From Bog-473 sp963730395 (lineage in GTDB: Bacteria; Actinomycetota; Acidimicrobiia; Acidimicrobiales; RAAP-2): 64,000 nucleotides of DNA. Below the pieces are notes generated by a model. It did no database searches, was not told where the DNA came from, and saw nothing but the letters and a program-made list of their open reading frames with translations. The position numbers and the translations under genes were made by a program. This document shows, piece by piece, positions 28,729-37,797 of this stretch. The stretch is from NCBI GenBank assembly GCA_963730395.1, contig CAVSSK010000030.1:1-64000 (forward strand), given 5' to 3'. Within the stretch, counting starts at the first letter, position 1; the number at the start of each line of letters is the position of its first letter.

Positions 28729-28801
28729 TGGAGGTGAAGGGACTCGAACCCTCGGCCTACGGCTTGCAAAGCCGCCGCTCTTCCAGCTGAGCTACACCCC
28801 C
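28729..28801 (-). tRNA. tRNA-Ala(TGC)
   Basis: 73 bases. The acceptor strands GGGGGTG/CACCTCC pair with one G-U; the D-arm is TAGCTCAGCTGGAAGAGC; the anticodon loop TTTGCAA gives TGC; the T-arm is GAGGG-TTCGAGT-CCCTT. The CCA end is not encoded. Confidence 0.95.
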
Positions 28802-28892
28802 GGGGAATGGCAATTCTACGCAGTGGGGTCGCCGCCACGTGACCCCTCCTGCTGTCCCTGCGGGTGACCCCGTCCCGGTAGGGTGCGGCCCC

Positions 28893-29708
28893 GTGGATGC
28901 GCGGACCTTCCTCGGGATGGAGCCCGACGGCGACCAGCTGCATTGGCGCATGCCGGTGGCGCCCCAATTGACCACGCCCGGGAACTTCCTCTTCGGGGGG
29001 TGCGGGCTCGGCGCAGCTCTCGTCGCGCTCGAGGCTGCCTCGGGTCGCCCCACGGTGTGGGCGGCCGGCCACTACCTGTCCTACGCGCTCGTCGGCTCGG
29101 AATTGCAATGGGAGGTCACCCTGGCGGCGGTCGGTGGCCACGTCACACAGGGCCGGGCGGTGGGCCGGGTCGATGGACGCGAGATCCTGACCGTCAATGC
29201 CGCCCTCGGCCAGGACGACCTCGAGGCGAGCGGGGTGTGGGTCGAGGCCCCCGACGTCCCTCCGCCTGACGAGTGCCCGGGGCGATTCCTGCCCGAGTTG
29301 TTCCGCAACACCATCATGGACAGCATCGAGGTGCGCTCGGCGAAGGGGCGATCTTTCGAAGAGATGGACGGCACGCCCGGCAGCCCCGACTCGGCGCTGT
29401 GGGCCCGGGTGCCCGGCCATCTCACTCCTTCCGCGGCCACCTTGGCCATCGTGGGCGACTACGTCTCGGGGGCCGTCTCGCAGCCCATCGGCCGCCGGGC
29501 CATGGGTCGGAGCCTCGACAACACCCTCCGGATGGTGCAGTTGAAGCCGACCGAGTGGGTGCTCTGCGACATCCGGATCCACGCGCTCATCGGCGGCTAC
29601 GCCCAGGGGGTCGCCTACTTGTGGTCCGAGGACGGCGTGCTCCTCGCGACGGCGAGCCAGTCGATCGCGGTGCGACTGTGGCCGGAGGACGCCGTCCTGC
29701 CCCGATGA
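28893..29708 (+). CDS. acyl-CoA thioesterase, double-hotdog (TesB-like)
   Basis: 271 residues from the GTG at 28893 (a longer GTG start at 28839 is possible but adds a Pro-rich leader). The first hotdog has GNFLFGGCGLGAALVALEAA with its long helix and WAAGHYLSYALVGSELQWEV. The second has LAIVGDYVSGAVSQPIGRRA, then TEWVLCDIRIHALIGGYAQG, the terminal strands usual for acyl-CoA thioesterases. The catalytic Asp/Gln/Thr triad cannot be assigned with certainty by eye. It would hydrolyse acyl-CoA to free acid and CoA. Intact. Confidence 0.75.
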   Translation: MDARTFLGMEPDGDQLHWRMPVAPQLTTPGNFLFGGCGLGAALVALEAASGRPTVWAAGHYLSYALVGSELQWEVTLAAVGGHVTQGRAVGRVDGREILTVNAALGQDDLEASGVWVEAPDVPPPDECPGRFLPELFRNTIMDSIEVRSAKGRSFEEMDGTPGSPDSALWARVPGHLTPSAATLAIVGDYVSGAVSQPIGRRAMGRSLDNTLRMVQLKPTEWVLCDIRIHALIGGYAQGVAYLWSEDGVLLATASQSIAVRLWPEDAVLPR

Positions 29709-29757
29709 ACGAGGGTGCGATGACCCTTCCGCGGGCACAGCAACGAGACTGGTTCTC

Positions 29758-30482
29758 ATGGCTCGTCACGCCACAGCCCGAAGTCTGAGGCGCCCCTCGC
29801 GCAGGGTGATCCTCGCCGGCGCCGTCGTCGTCGCGGTCCTCGCCGGTATGGGTGCCTTCGTCGCGCTCGACACGCGCGCCACCACCCCAGCGGCGCACCG
29901 GCTGGGCGATCCCGCGCGCCGATCCACCACGACCACCGTGCCGGTGGCGTCCGTGCCGACGACGTCCACGACGGCCGACGTCCCCGGCCCGGCCGGGCCC
30001 GGGTTCATCGCCGGCCAGGTGACGGCGGTCGGCGACTCGGTGATGCTCGACTACCAGGATCCGCTGCGGGCGTCGATTCCTGGTATCCAGGTGGACGCCG
30101 CCGTGAGCCGCCAATGGGCAGACGGTGAGGCGATCCTCCAGAGCATGAAGGCCCAGGGACAGCTCGGCGCGCTGGTCATCGTGGGTCTCGGCACCAACGG
30201 CCCGATCACGGCCGCCGACTTCGACTCCATGATGTCGATCCTGAACGGTGCGTCACGCGTGGTCTTCGTGAACACGCACGTCGACCGCCCGTGGCAGGAC
30301 CCCAACAACGCCGTCCTCGCCAGCGGCGCCGCCCGGTACCCTCATGTCGTCGTCGCCGACTGGGCCACGCTGGCGACGAAGAACCCACAGTGGTTCGGGG
30401 GGACGGCGTCCACCTCGGCATCGACGGCCCCGGTGCGGACGCCTTGGCAGGGCTGGTCGCGACGACGCTCGCGAACGGATGA
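29758..30482 (+). CDS. membrane-anchored SGNH hydrolase-like protein, one frameshift
   Basis: An Arg-rich head and one span (VILAGAVVVAVLAGMGAFVA) anchor the protein; a Thr-rich linker follows. The SGNH domain shows VTAVGDSVMLDYQDPL (block I, catalytic Ser), ALVIVGLGTNGPI (block III Asn) and, after a slip near 30,402, DGVHLG (Asp/His block) with a stop at 30480-30482. This resembles the C-terminal domain of OatA-type peptidoglycan O-acetyltransferases, without the acyltransferase membrane domain. Probably acts on wall sugars outside the cell. Confidence 0.75.
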
Positions 30483-30561
30483 CCTGGGAATCCGGGTGTA
30501 GCGAAGAGCAGGGGGCCGTGGTGTTAGCTTTTATCCTCCTCCGAGCAGCGATCGGGCGTCG

Positions 30562-30638
30562 GGGGCTATAGCTCAGTCGGTTAGAGCGCAGCACTGATAA
30601 TGCTGAGGTCGCTGGTTCGATTCCAGCTAGCCCCACCA
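30562..30638 (+). tRNA. tRNA-Ile(GAT)
   Basis: 77 bases including encoded CCA. Acceptor GGGGCTA/TAGCCCC, anticodon loop CTGATAA (GAT), T-arm GCTGG-TTCGATT-CCAGC. Confidence 0.96.
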
Positions 30639-30839
30639 GTACGACTTCCAGGTGACGACCGCAGGCCCCCTGGCTCGAGGAGTTCCAAACCCCCACCGCC
30701 CCACCCTCGTCTCCCAGCTGGAGAGCACGAAGGCGTTGGCGCCGGATCCCCACCCGGTCGCCCGAGCAGCGTATTGGCTCCCCTCCTGGGCTCTCGAACA
30801 CCGGGCTCATCACACGCAGGACGGTCGTGTCATACCCTC

Positions 30840-31730
30840 ATGAGGATGTCGGGTCTTCCTCGAGCTGTGGAGCGATGCGAGGTCGTCACCGCGGACGGCG
30901 CCATGCTGGCGACATGGGTCGTCGGCCCTCCCGACGGACCCCCTGTTCTGCTGGCGTCTGGTGGTGGAGCAGATCACCGGGGCTGGCGGTCCATCCTTCC
31001 TGAGCTTTGCGCGTCAGAGACGGAGCGGACGCTCTGGTCCCCCCAAGGGGGATCCCTTGCCGAGGAATGCCGAGTCGCAGTCTTCGACCAGCGCGGCACC
31101 GGTGCATCTCTCCATGAGACACCTGCGTCATCGGCAAAGCGGATGGGCTCAGACATCGTGACGGTAATCCGCGCCGTGCTGGGTGAGCCCTGCACGGTTG
31201 TTGGACATTCGATGGGCGGGATGGCTGCGTTGCACGCCGTACTGGACTGTCCGAGCTCCTTCAGCGCACTCGTGCTGGTCGCGACGACCGCCGGCGGCTC
31301 CGGGCTGACCTGGCCCAGCGACGCCTACCTCTCGCTGGCGGCCACTGATCCGGATCTGACAGACCGGTCACAGGTGAGAAGGGATCTCGAGTTCGCCGTC
31401 TCTCCTGCGTTCCGGCTGGACCGCCCGGACCTCTTCGAAGCCTGCGTGGAGTATGCGACCACTCAGCCCAGGGCAGTCGACTCGGACGCGCTGGCCCAGG
31501 TCTTCTTGACACATGACGTAGCTGACCGCTTGCGAGAAATCACGACCCCGACCGTCGTGATCTGCGGCACCGAGGATCAGATACACCCGTTGCCGAATTC
31601 GTCGTTCCTGGCGGACCACATCCCCTCGTCCCGCTTCGTGGTCGCTGACGGTGCGGGGCACCTTCTCAACGCAGAGATCCCTGAGTTGCTCATTGACGAA
31701 GTCGTGCACCTTGCGGGTCGTGGTCGCTAG
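30840..31730 (+). CDS. alpha/beta hydrolase
   Basis: 296 residues. The fold motifs are all present in order: VAVFDQRGTGAS (the turn after strand 4), VVGHSMGGMAALHAV (nucleophile elbow GHSMGG), IPTVVICGTEDQIHP-type acid strand (VVICGTEDQIHPLP) and DGAGHLLNAEIPEL (catalytic His). A short insertion before DQRG (RTLWSPQGGSLAEECR) is unusual. The ATG at 30840 matches the fold start. No signal peptide. The substrate is unknown; such enzymes include esterases, lactonases and haloperoxidase-like proteins. Confidence 0.85.
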   Translation: MRMSGLPRAVERCEVVTADGAMLATWVVGPPDGPPVLLASGGGADHRGWRSILPELCASETERTLWSPQGGSLAEECRVAVFDQRGTGASLHETPASSAKRMGSDIVTVIRAVLGEPCTVVGHSMGGMAALHAVLDCPSSFSALVLVATTAGGSGLTWPSDAYLSLAATDPDLTDRSQVRRDLEFAVSPAFRLDRPDLFEACVEYATTQPRAVDSDALAQVFLTHDVADRLREITTPTVVICGTEDQIHPLPNSSFLADHIPSSRFVVADGAGHLLNAEIPELLIDEVVHLAGRGR

Positions 31731-31896
31731 TCACCGATACGGCCGAGAACTCCGGTTCGATTGCGTCTCGCACCACCGTCCGCCGCAGGCACTTCGGTGG
31801 TCGCTTCTTGACCTGGTCGACCGAGACCCGATCTCAGCGGAGATGCAGGGTGCCTGGCTCGGGTCCCGGTCTGGCGGTGCGTCACCTGGCCCCGGT

Positions 31897-32124
31897 TCAG
31901 GACGCCGGACGCATCTCGTCCTCAACCACGGTGAAGGAGATGGCACCGTTGGGGCACGCCCTCGCCGCCCGCCTGGCCTGCACCAGGCTCCGTCGCCCCA
32001 CGTGCTCCGCGTCGAGGCTCCGCCCGTAGCCCCAGCGGTCCAGCTCGAGTGCCTCCGCGAACATCAGTGCGCAGATGCCGTGTCCGCGGCAGCGTGTCGG
32101 GTCCACGTGGACGACGACTCTCAC
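31897..32124 (-). CDS. small ferredoxin, three-cysteine ([3Fe-4S]-type) pattern
   Basis: 75 residues from GTG 32124 after GGAGG. CRGHGIC gives C-x5-C; CPNGAIS is the distant Cys-Pro. The missing second Cys of a usual CxxCxxC motif means a [3Fe-4S] cluster, as in actinobacterial ferredoxins that serve P450s. The start overlaps the NuoF-like stop by 4 bases (GTGA), so translation is coupled. Likely the soluble electron acceptor or donor of this redox operon. Confidence 0.85.
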   Translation of the reverse strand: MRVVVHVDPTRCRGHGICALMFAEALELDRWGYGRSLDAEHVGRRSLVQARRAARACPNGAISFTVVEDEMRPAS

Positions 32125-33447
32125 GGGTGGCCTCCGCTCGCCACCAATGGGAACAGTGGTCGGTGGTGTGCCGTACGGCACGGGGTCCCCTTACGGTGCC
32201 GGCTGACGTCGTCTTGGAAGACCTCGAGCGCGCTGACGACCAGGCGGACGACTCCGTCGGGATGACTGCAGGCCCCGCTTCCCGGCAGAGCGGCGGCGGT
32301 GCGGTGTATGTGTCGGAGCGCCGACCGGCCACCCCTCCCACGTGCGAGGGCGCGCATGCCGGCGGCGAGCACCGGGAGCCCGTGCACACACGGCCCGCAC
32401 TGGCCGGCGGACTCAGCGGCCAGGTAGTCCACGATCCGGGCTGTCTCGGCGATGCCACAGGCACCGTGCGGCAGCACCCCGATCAATCCGCAGCCACGGG
32501 TCGCGCCCAGTGCGCTCAGGGAGGCCGGCTCCATCGGCGTCTCCCACGCCAGCTGCCCGTGGATCCACGCTCCGGCATACCCACCGATCAGCACGGCGTG
32601 CGGTGGTGCCTCGAGCCCGGACTCACGGAGGATGGCACCGATGGTCGCGGAGCCGGTGAGCTCGACGACGGATCCCGGGGCAACGACGGCACCGGAGAGC
32701 GTGAGGAGCTGCGGTCCCGGACACGAGGGCGTCCCGGCGGCGCGCCACCGCTCGGCACCGGCACGGAGGATCGACGCCACGTGCGCCGCGGTCTCGGCGT
32801 TCGACACGACGGTCGGATCGCCCGACGGGCCTCGCCGGGCGAGTGGTGCGGAGGAGAACAGTGGCAACGCGACGCCCTCGTGCAAGAAGCGCGCCACGGC
32901 ACTGGCCTCGCCCGAGACGTAGCCGCCCGGACCGTACGACAGCCGCCACGCCGGGTCATCGGCCGGGGAGCCGCGCTCGCGCAAGGCTCCGCGCAGGGCC
33001 GCGCGCGGCTCGACCGAGTCTCCGTGGAGGTGGATCACGACTTCCCTGGCGCCCAGGACCCTGGCCATCGCAGCGGCACCCTCCAGCACCGTGTGGGGCC
33101 GGTAGGAGCAGATGGTCCAGTCCTTCCGGCTCGCCGGCTCGCTCTCGCTGCAGTTGACGACCAGCAGCGGGTCCCCGGGTGACGCCGAGCGCGGTCTCCA
33201 ACTTGCGCCACAACGGGAAGCCACCCCCGCCGCGGCCCTGCAGCCCGCTGGCCCGGATCTGCGAGAGGATCGCCTCGCCATCGAGCACCGGAGACGGACC
33301 GAGCCTGTCCGCATAGGCGTCGAGCGACTCCGGGCCCTCGACGGCTGCCGGGCCGGCGAGCAGGAGCCCCTCCGGATCCCCGACCCGCGTCAGGACGTAG
33401 CCCGACGACGGGACGATCGGCTCGGTCGCGAGGACCTGCGTCGTCAC
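32121..33447 (-). CDS. NuoF-like (51 kDa NADH dehydrogenase subunit-type) flavin/Fe-S protein, one frameshift
   Basis: The N-terminal part (GTG 33447) reaches GLQGRGGGGFPLWRKLETAL, the NAD/FMN Gly-rich loop of NuoF and RnfC. A slip near 33,183 leads to LLVVNCSESEPASRKDWTIC, then the SLBB-like VVELTGSATIGAILRESGLE and the Fe-S segment ESAGQCGPCVHGLPVLAAGM with a late Cys in GACSHPDG. The first Cys of the usual SCGxCxxC motif is Ala, so cluster ligation is altered. It would pass electrons between NAD(P)H or flavin and the ferredoxin. GTGA overlaps couple it to both neighbours. Confidence 0.8.
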
Positions 33448-34196
33448 CGTGCCTCCACGAGCGCCACCGGTCGGGCGAGCATCCGGGTCACCTGGAGCGC
33501 GACCACGGCGGCGCCGGTCACGGCGTACATCCACCACAGCACATGGCTGTCGCTCCCCGCCAGCAGGCCGTGCGCCAGGCAGAGACCGAAGATGATCGCC
33601 GAGAGCGAGTGGATGGGCAGCCAGACCCTCCTCGCGATGGAGCCGGCCAGAGCAGCGGTCCCGGCCACCAGCACGATGCCGTACATCGCGATCGACCCCA
33701 CGGCGACGGCGGTGGGCCGGTAGGTCGAATGCCACGGGACGAAGGTGCCGATCCACCCGACACCGGCGTAGTGATCGAGGCAGACGGCGACGATGTGGCC
33801 GGCCAACAGCAGCACCGTGGCAGCGGCGAGAGCGGCATGGGCACGCAACAACGCCTCGGGCCCCGGCCTCCTCCGGATCACCCGCCACGGATGACGGAAC
33901 CAGATCCCCACCGCGACGAGCGCGCTGAGCGACACGTAGGCACCCAGACCGAGGCAGCGGCTGAGGATCCACGGAAGCATCTTGTCGTGCAGCAGGCCAG
34001 ATCCCCCGTGGCGCGCCATGACGTAGCCGGCACCGATCGACACGGCGAGCACGACGCAGGCCCAGCCCAGGTTGGCAATGCGGTCGCGTGAGCTCGTGCG
34101 CGGTCCCCGGGCGTGACGGGCCGGTTCGCGATCCGCCCGACCCTCAGGCGGCGCCCATGGTGGCGGCGGCGCAACGGTCGCCGGGGGAGAGCTCAC
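33444..34196 (-). CDS. ferric-reductase-like heme b membrane protein
   Basis: About 250 residues. After a Pro-rich head, six spans are visible, from WACVVLAVSIGAGYVMARHG to WWMYAVTGAAVVALQVTRML. Histidines lie at helix positions suited to bind two b hemes: RAHAALAAATVLLLAGHIVA, and LPIHSLSAIIFGLCLAHGLL (H-x13-H style pairs). This is the transmembrane domain of ferric reductase/NADPH oxidase-type proteins without flavin and NAD domains, which the neighbouring NuoF-like protein could replace. It moves electrons across the membrane. GTG start at 34196; the 4-base overlaps at both ends show tight operon structure. Confidence 0.8.
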   Translation of the reverse strand: MSSPPATVAPPPPWAPPEGRADREPARHARGPRTSSRDRIANLGWACVVLAVSIGAGYVMARHGGSGLLHDKMLPWILSRCLGLGAYVSLSALVAVGIWFRHPWRVIRRRPGPEALLRAHAALAAATVLLLAGHIVAVCLDHYAGVGWIGTFVPWHSTYRPTAVAVGSIAMYGIVLVAGTAALAGSIARRVWLPIHSLSAIIFGLCLAHGLLAGSDSHVLWWMYAVTGAAVVALQVTRMLARPVALVEAR

Positions 34197-35141
34197 GTGG
34201 CCCTCCACACGACATGGTGACCGAAGTGCGGGCTCTCGCCGACGAAGCCGTCGGAGGCGACCCAGAACGCCGCCGCATTGACTCGTGACGCCTCTTCGGC
34301 GACGCGACGGCGCCCCTCGAGGAACAGGGCTTTGCTCAGGACCTCGGCGTCGACGGGATCGCGGTGCGATGACCGTGACCGCCGCCAGACCCGCACCACC
34401 GGGCTTCCCCGACCGGGGGTCCACCAGGTGGTGCACCCTGCGCCCACCGCACCGCCAGTGGCGGAGCCGGATCGACGACGTCGCACACGCCATGTCGCGC
34501 AGGGCGACGACGGCGAGCGGGGTGCTCCCGCCGCGCGGATCTTCGACGGCCACCTTCCAGCCGTCACCGTCGGGCCCCCGGCCACGGCAGACGATGTCGC
34601 CGCCGGCATCGATCAGGAAGTCGTCCATGTCGGTTGCCAACTGCTCGGACGCCCATCGGAGCGCCAGCCCCTTGCCGATGCCGCCGAGATCCACCGGCTC
34701 GCGGCCGATGGAGAGCTGCGGGCGCGGACCACCCCGGAAACGAGGCCGCCACGGGCCGGCGGGTGGTTGCGGGACGCCCACACCGGAGGTCTCGACCCCA
34801 CCGTCCGCAAAGGCGAGGCTGCGGTCGTACCCGAGCTCGACGAGGGTGCGCAGCACGCGCGGATCGAATCGGCCCTTCGTCTTCTGGTGGGCCCGATAGG
34901 CCTCCTGGACCGCCAGGAACAGAGTGGGCGGCACCTCGTGCCAGCGGTCCGGTCGGGCGTTCACCCGCATCAGCGGGCTGTGAGGATCGAATCTGGTGCA
35001 GGTGGTGTCGACGTCATGGAACCGGAGCAGGGCGTCCCGCGCCGCCGCCCGCGCCGCATTCCCGTGTGCCCCGATCCCGTGCACGGTGACGTCCGTGGCC
35101 ATCGCTCGCGCGGTGCCCAGCACCGTGGACGCCGCGGTCAT
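34193..35141 (-). CDS. apbE: FAD:protein FMN transferase, one frameshift
   Basis: ApbE moves FMN from FAD to a Thr in exported flavoproteins. Motifs: ATDVTVHGIG, CTRFDPHSPLMRVNARPDR (the substrate helix with the FDP..S..N pattern), GRFDPRVLRTLVELGYDRS, DLGGIGKGLALRWASEQLA, LIDAGGDIVCRG (metal/flavin site) and HHLVDPRSGKPG. A slip near 34,370 restores DPVDAEVLSKALFLEG. There is no lipobox or signal peptide, so it seems cytoplasmic. Its start overlaps the upstream stop (TGATG), and its own stop overlaps the heme protein start. The usual FMN-binding target domain is not visible in the operon. Confidence 0.85.
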
Positions 35142-35775
35142 CACGCGGAGCCGGAGGCCCCGGTGGTGGACGTCACCGGCGGAGGCGGCGGAGGGGGCGG
35201 AGGGGGCTGAGTCGTCGGGGTGGTCGTGGGCGTCGGCGTGCCGGCGACGGAGCCGGACTGGGCGTCGACGCCGCGGCGGACTGGCCGGCGGCCGCCGGCG
35301 CTGCGCTCGGCGTGGCTGCCGCGGTTGCCCCGGGAGGGGTCGCGGGAGCCGCCGCCGGCGCTGCGGCGCTGGGGGACGACGAAGTGAGCGTCGACCCGCC
35401 GCCCCCGGCGGCTGCCGCGGTGTTCGAGGTGCCCGAGTTCGGCCCGGTCGACCCCGTCGACCCCGGCGTCGACGACGTTGGTCGGGTGGTCGATTGCGCG
35501 CCCGTCTGCAGCGCCTTCAGCTGCTGCTCCGTCGAAGCGATCGATGTGTGGAGTTGCCCGATGCCTGCCTTCTCGCGGGCTATCTCCGCAGCGACCGCAG
35601 CTGCCTGCGCCGACTTTCCCGTGTTCGTAGGCGGCGCCGTCTTGACCGAGTAGGCGAACGCCAGGCCGGTCGTCCCGAGGGTGGCCGCCGTCACCACCAT
35701 TCCGGGAACCGTGGCCGCCCGACGCCGCTTCTTGGCCTTCGATGTCGGGTTAGTCGTCGGAGCCACCGTTGTCAC
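35141..35775 (-). CDS. membrane-anchored protein with coiled-coil and Pro-rich tail, one frameshift
   Basis: A basic head (TSKAKKRRRAATVPG) precedes one span (MVVTAATLGTTGLAFAYSVK). A short amphipathic helix (AAEIAREKAGIGQLHTSIAS) suggests a coiled coil. A long Ala/Pro/Ser/Thr tail follows. Near 35,245 a slip gives the better ending: TPTPTTTPTTQ, ten prolines, VTSTTGASGSA, stop at 35,141. The last residues resemble the (S/T)GA(T/S) core that ApbE modifies with FMN, which is notable because apbE is the next gene; the Asp of the full motif is absent. The start is GTG 35775 or 35766. No homologue recognised. Confidence 0.55.
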
Positions 35776-36244
35776 CCCCTCCACGCGGCCTGGTCGTCGT
35801 CGTAGTCGGTGGGGTCGTGCTCGTCGTGGTGGGTGGTGGTGCCGTCGTCGTGGTCGTCGTCGGAGGCGGGGGCGTCGTTGTGGTCGTCGTCGCCGGAGCC
35901 GCTGGTGCGACCGGGAGGGCGGCCGCGGCCGCGGGCGAGGGAGCCGGCGTGGTGGCGGGCTTGGACGGCGCGGGCGAGGCGGGCGACGCGATCAACACCG
36001 CCTGCGGTGCTGGCGCCGCTGTGGGGGTCGGCGCAGCCCGATGGGAGAGATCGGCCCGCGCGAATCCGAGGAGCTGTTGGAGGTGCGACTCTTGCGTGCT
36101 CAGCGCCACCTCGTTGTGGTAGAGCTGCTCGACCTCGACCGCATTGGCCAGTGTCGGCGCGTGTGGCCGTGGCGGGCCGGCCAGGGCGAAACCCGCGCCG
36201 ACACCGGCGACCGCGAGTCCACCAAGGATCCACTTCGAAACCAT
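35750..36244 (-). CDS. membrane-anchored protein with Thr/Pro-rich tail
   Basis: 164 residues, intact. One N-terminal span (MVSKWILGGLAVAGVGAGFA), a short helix (EVEQLYHNEVALSTQESHLQ) and a long Ala/Pro then Thr tail, ending GGGDNGGSDD. The architecture parallels the next gene (span, helix, low-complexity tail), so the two may pair in the membrane. First gene of the redox operon on this strand; its stop overlaps the next gene start by 17-26 bases. No heme motif CxxCH. Function unknown. Confidence 0.6.
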   Translation of the reverse strand: MVSKWILGGLAVAGVGAGFALAGPPRPHAPTLANAVEVEQLYHNEVALSTQESHLQQLLGFARADLSHRAAPTPTAAPAPQAVLIASPASPAPSKPATTPAPSPAAAAALPVAPAAPATTTTTTPPPPTTTTTTAPPPTTTSTTPPTTTTTRPRGGGDNGGSDD

Positions 36245-36448
36245 CTGCGCAGCCCCCTCCCGATGGGGGACGCTCCCGGCCGCGCGTCCCGTCCTCTCCC
36301 CCCAACAACTGTGTCGGACGATCGCCGTGGAAACCATGGAGTTGGGGCCGAAATTGTGGGCCGCTTGTCCCATCGCGTCGCCTTTTTCGGCTCGCGAAGT
36401 TGGAACAAGGCTCATCGCCCCCGACGCGGCCCGGCCTACCGTGATCAG

Positions 36449-36736
36449 GTGGAATTCAGCAAGGAACTGCATGACGACATCGCGGCCGGCGACATCACGG
36501 TGTCCTTCCGACTCTGGAGGCGACCCCACGCAAAGGTCGGCGGGCGCTACCGGGTCGGCAGGGTCGAGATCGAGGTCGACAGGCTCGAGCTGATCCCTTT
36601 CGCCGAGATCTCGGGCGCCGACGTGCGCCGGGCCGGCGAGGTCGACCGGGAAGCGCTGCGCCGGCGCGCTGCTCATGCAGGACCGATCAGCGACGAGACG
36701 CTGCTGTACCGGATTGCGTTCCACGTGGTCGGGTAG
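36449..36736 (+). CDS. ASCH-domain protein
   Basis: 95 residues from a GTG at 36449. VEFSKELHDDIAAGDITVSF, then RLWRRPHAKVGGRYRVG and VEIEVDRLELIPFAEIS follow the small beta-barrel ASCH fold, which binds RNA or modified nucleosides in characterised relatives. The target is unknown. It is divergent from the redox operon, with about 200 bases between. Confidence 0.75.
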   Translation: MEFSKELHDDIAAGDITVSFRLWRRPHAKVGGRYRVGRVEIEVDRLELIPFAEISGADVRRAGEVDREALRRRAAHAGPISDETLLYRIAFHVVG

Positions 36737-36807
36737 TAGACGGAAAGCCGGTGCCGGTGCGCCTCCACGGGCACGGCGCCCGCGTCCCGCCACCACAGGA
36801 GGAGCAC

Positions 36808-37668
36808 ATGCAGCAGCGTCCCATCGGCAACCGGACGGTGAGCGCCATCGGGCTGGGCGAGATGCCGCTGTCCATTGAGGGCCGTCCCGACCGACGGCAG
36901 GCCATCGCGACCATCCACGCCTCCCTCGACGCCGGCGTCACCATCATCGACACCGCCGACGCCTACGCGCTCAGCGTGGACGAGCACGGCCACGGCGAGG
37001 AGCTCGTCGCGGAGGCACTCGCCGCCTACGGCAAGTCCGCCGACGACGTGCTGGTCGCGACGAAGGGTGGGCACCGGCGTCCGGGTGACGGCAGCTGGAC
37101 CGTCCACGGCGACCCGGCCTACGTCAAGGAGGCGTGCGAGGCCTCGCTCAAGCGGCTCGGGGTGGAGGCGATCGGCCTCTACCAGTACCACCGGCCCGAC
37201 CCCTCGGTACCGTGGGCCGACTCGGTGGGCGCTCTGGCCGATCTGCTCGACGAGGGCAAGATCCTGATGGCCGGCGTGTCCAACGCCAACGTGGCGCGGA
37301 TCGACGAGGCCCAGCGGGTGCTGAGCGGTCGTCTGGTCAGCGTGCAGAACGAGTTCTCGCCGCGGTTCCGCTCCTCGGAGGGCGAGCTCCGGCACTGCGA
37401 GGAGCTGGGCATCGCGTTCATCCCCTGGAGCCCGCTCGGCGGCATCGGCCGCGCCGACGACATCGAGAAGGACCACCCGGCCTTCGCCGAGGTGGCCGCC
37501 GAAGTCGGGACCACCCCCCAGCAGGTCACGCTGGCCTGGATGCTGGCCAAGGGCTCGCGGGTCATCCCGATCCCCGGCAGCAGCCGGCCCGCGACCGCCG
37601 TCGCGTCAGCCGCCGCGGCGGACATGACACTCACGGCGGAGCAGGTCGCCCGGCTCGACGCCTCCTGA
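36808..37668 (+). CDS. aldo/keto reductase
   Basis: 286 residues, intact; ATG 36808 after AGGAGG. The TIM barrel shows GLGEMPLSIEG, VTIIDTADAYALSVDEHGHG (catalytic Asp and Tyr in DTADAY), LVATKGG (Lys), LYQYHRPDPSVPW (the usual His region) and, at the end, VIPIPGSSRPATAVASAAAA for NADP phosphate binding. It would reduce aldehydes or ketones with NADPH. Monocistronic by spacing (129 bases to the pirin gene). Confidence 0.9.
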   Translation: MQQRPIGNRTVSAIGLGEMPLSIEGRPDRRQAIATIHASLDAGVTIIDTADAYALSVDEHGHGEELVAEALAAYGKSADDVLVATKGGHRRPGDGSWTVHGDPAYVKEACEASLKRLGVEAIGLYQYHRPDPSVPWADSVGALADLLDEGKILMAGVSNANVARIDEAQRVLSGRLVSVQNEFSPRFRSSEGELRHCEELGIAFIPWSPLGGIGRADDIEKDHPAFAEVAAEVGTTPQQVTLAWMLAKGSRVIPIPGSSRPATAVASAAAADMTLTAEQVARLDAS

Positions 37669-37797
37669 GCGGCCCGATCGGCGACTGCGGCCCCGGAACA
37701 GAACCAGGCGCCTCCGTGTTGCACATGTGTCGCCCCGGCGAAGCCCCGGACGGGACTGGCGGGTGCGAGAAGGAACGCGACAGAGAGTGAGTCCGCC

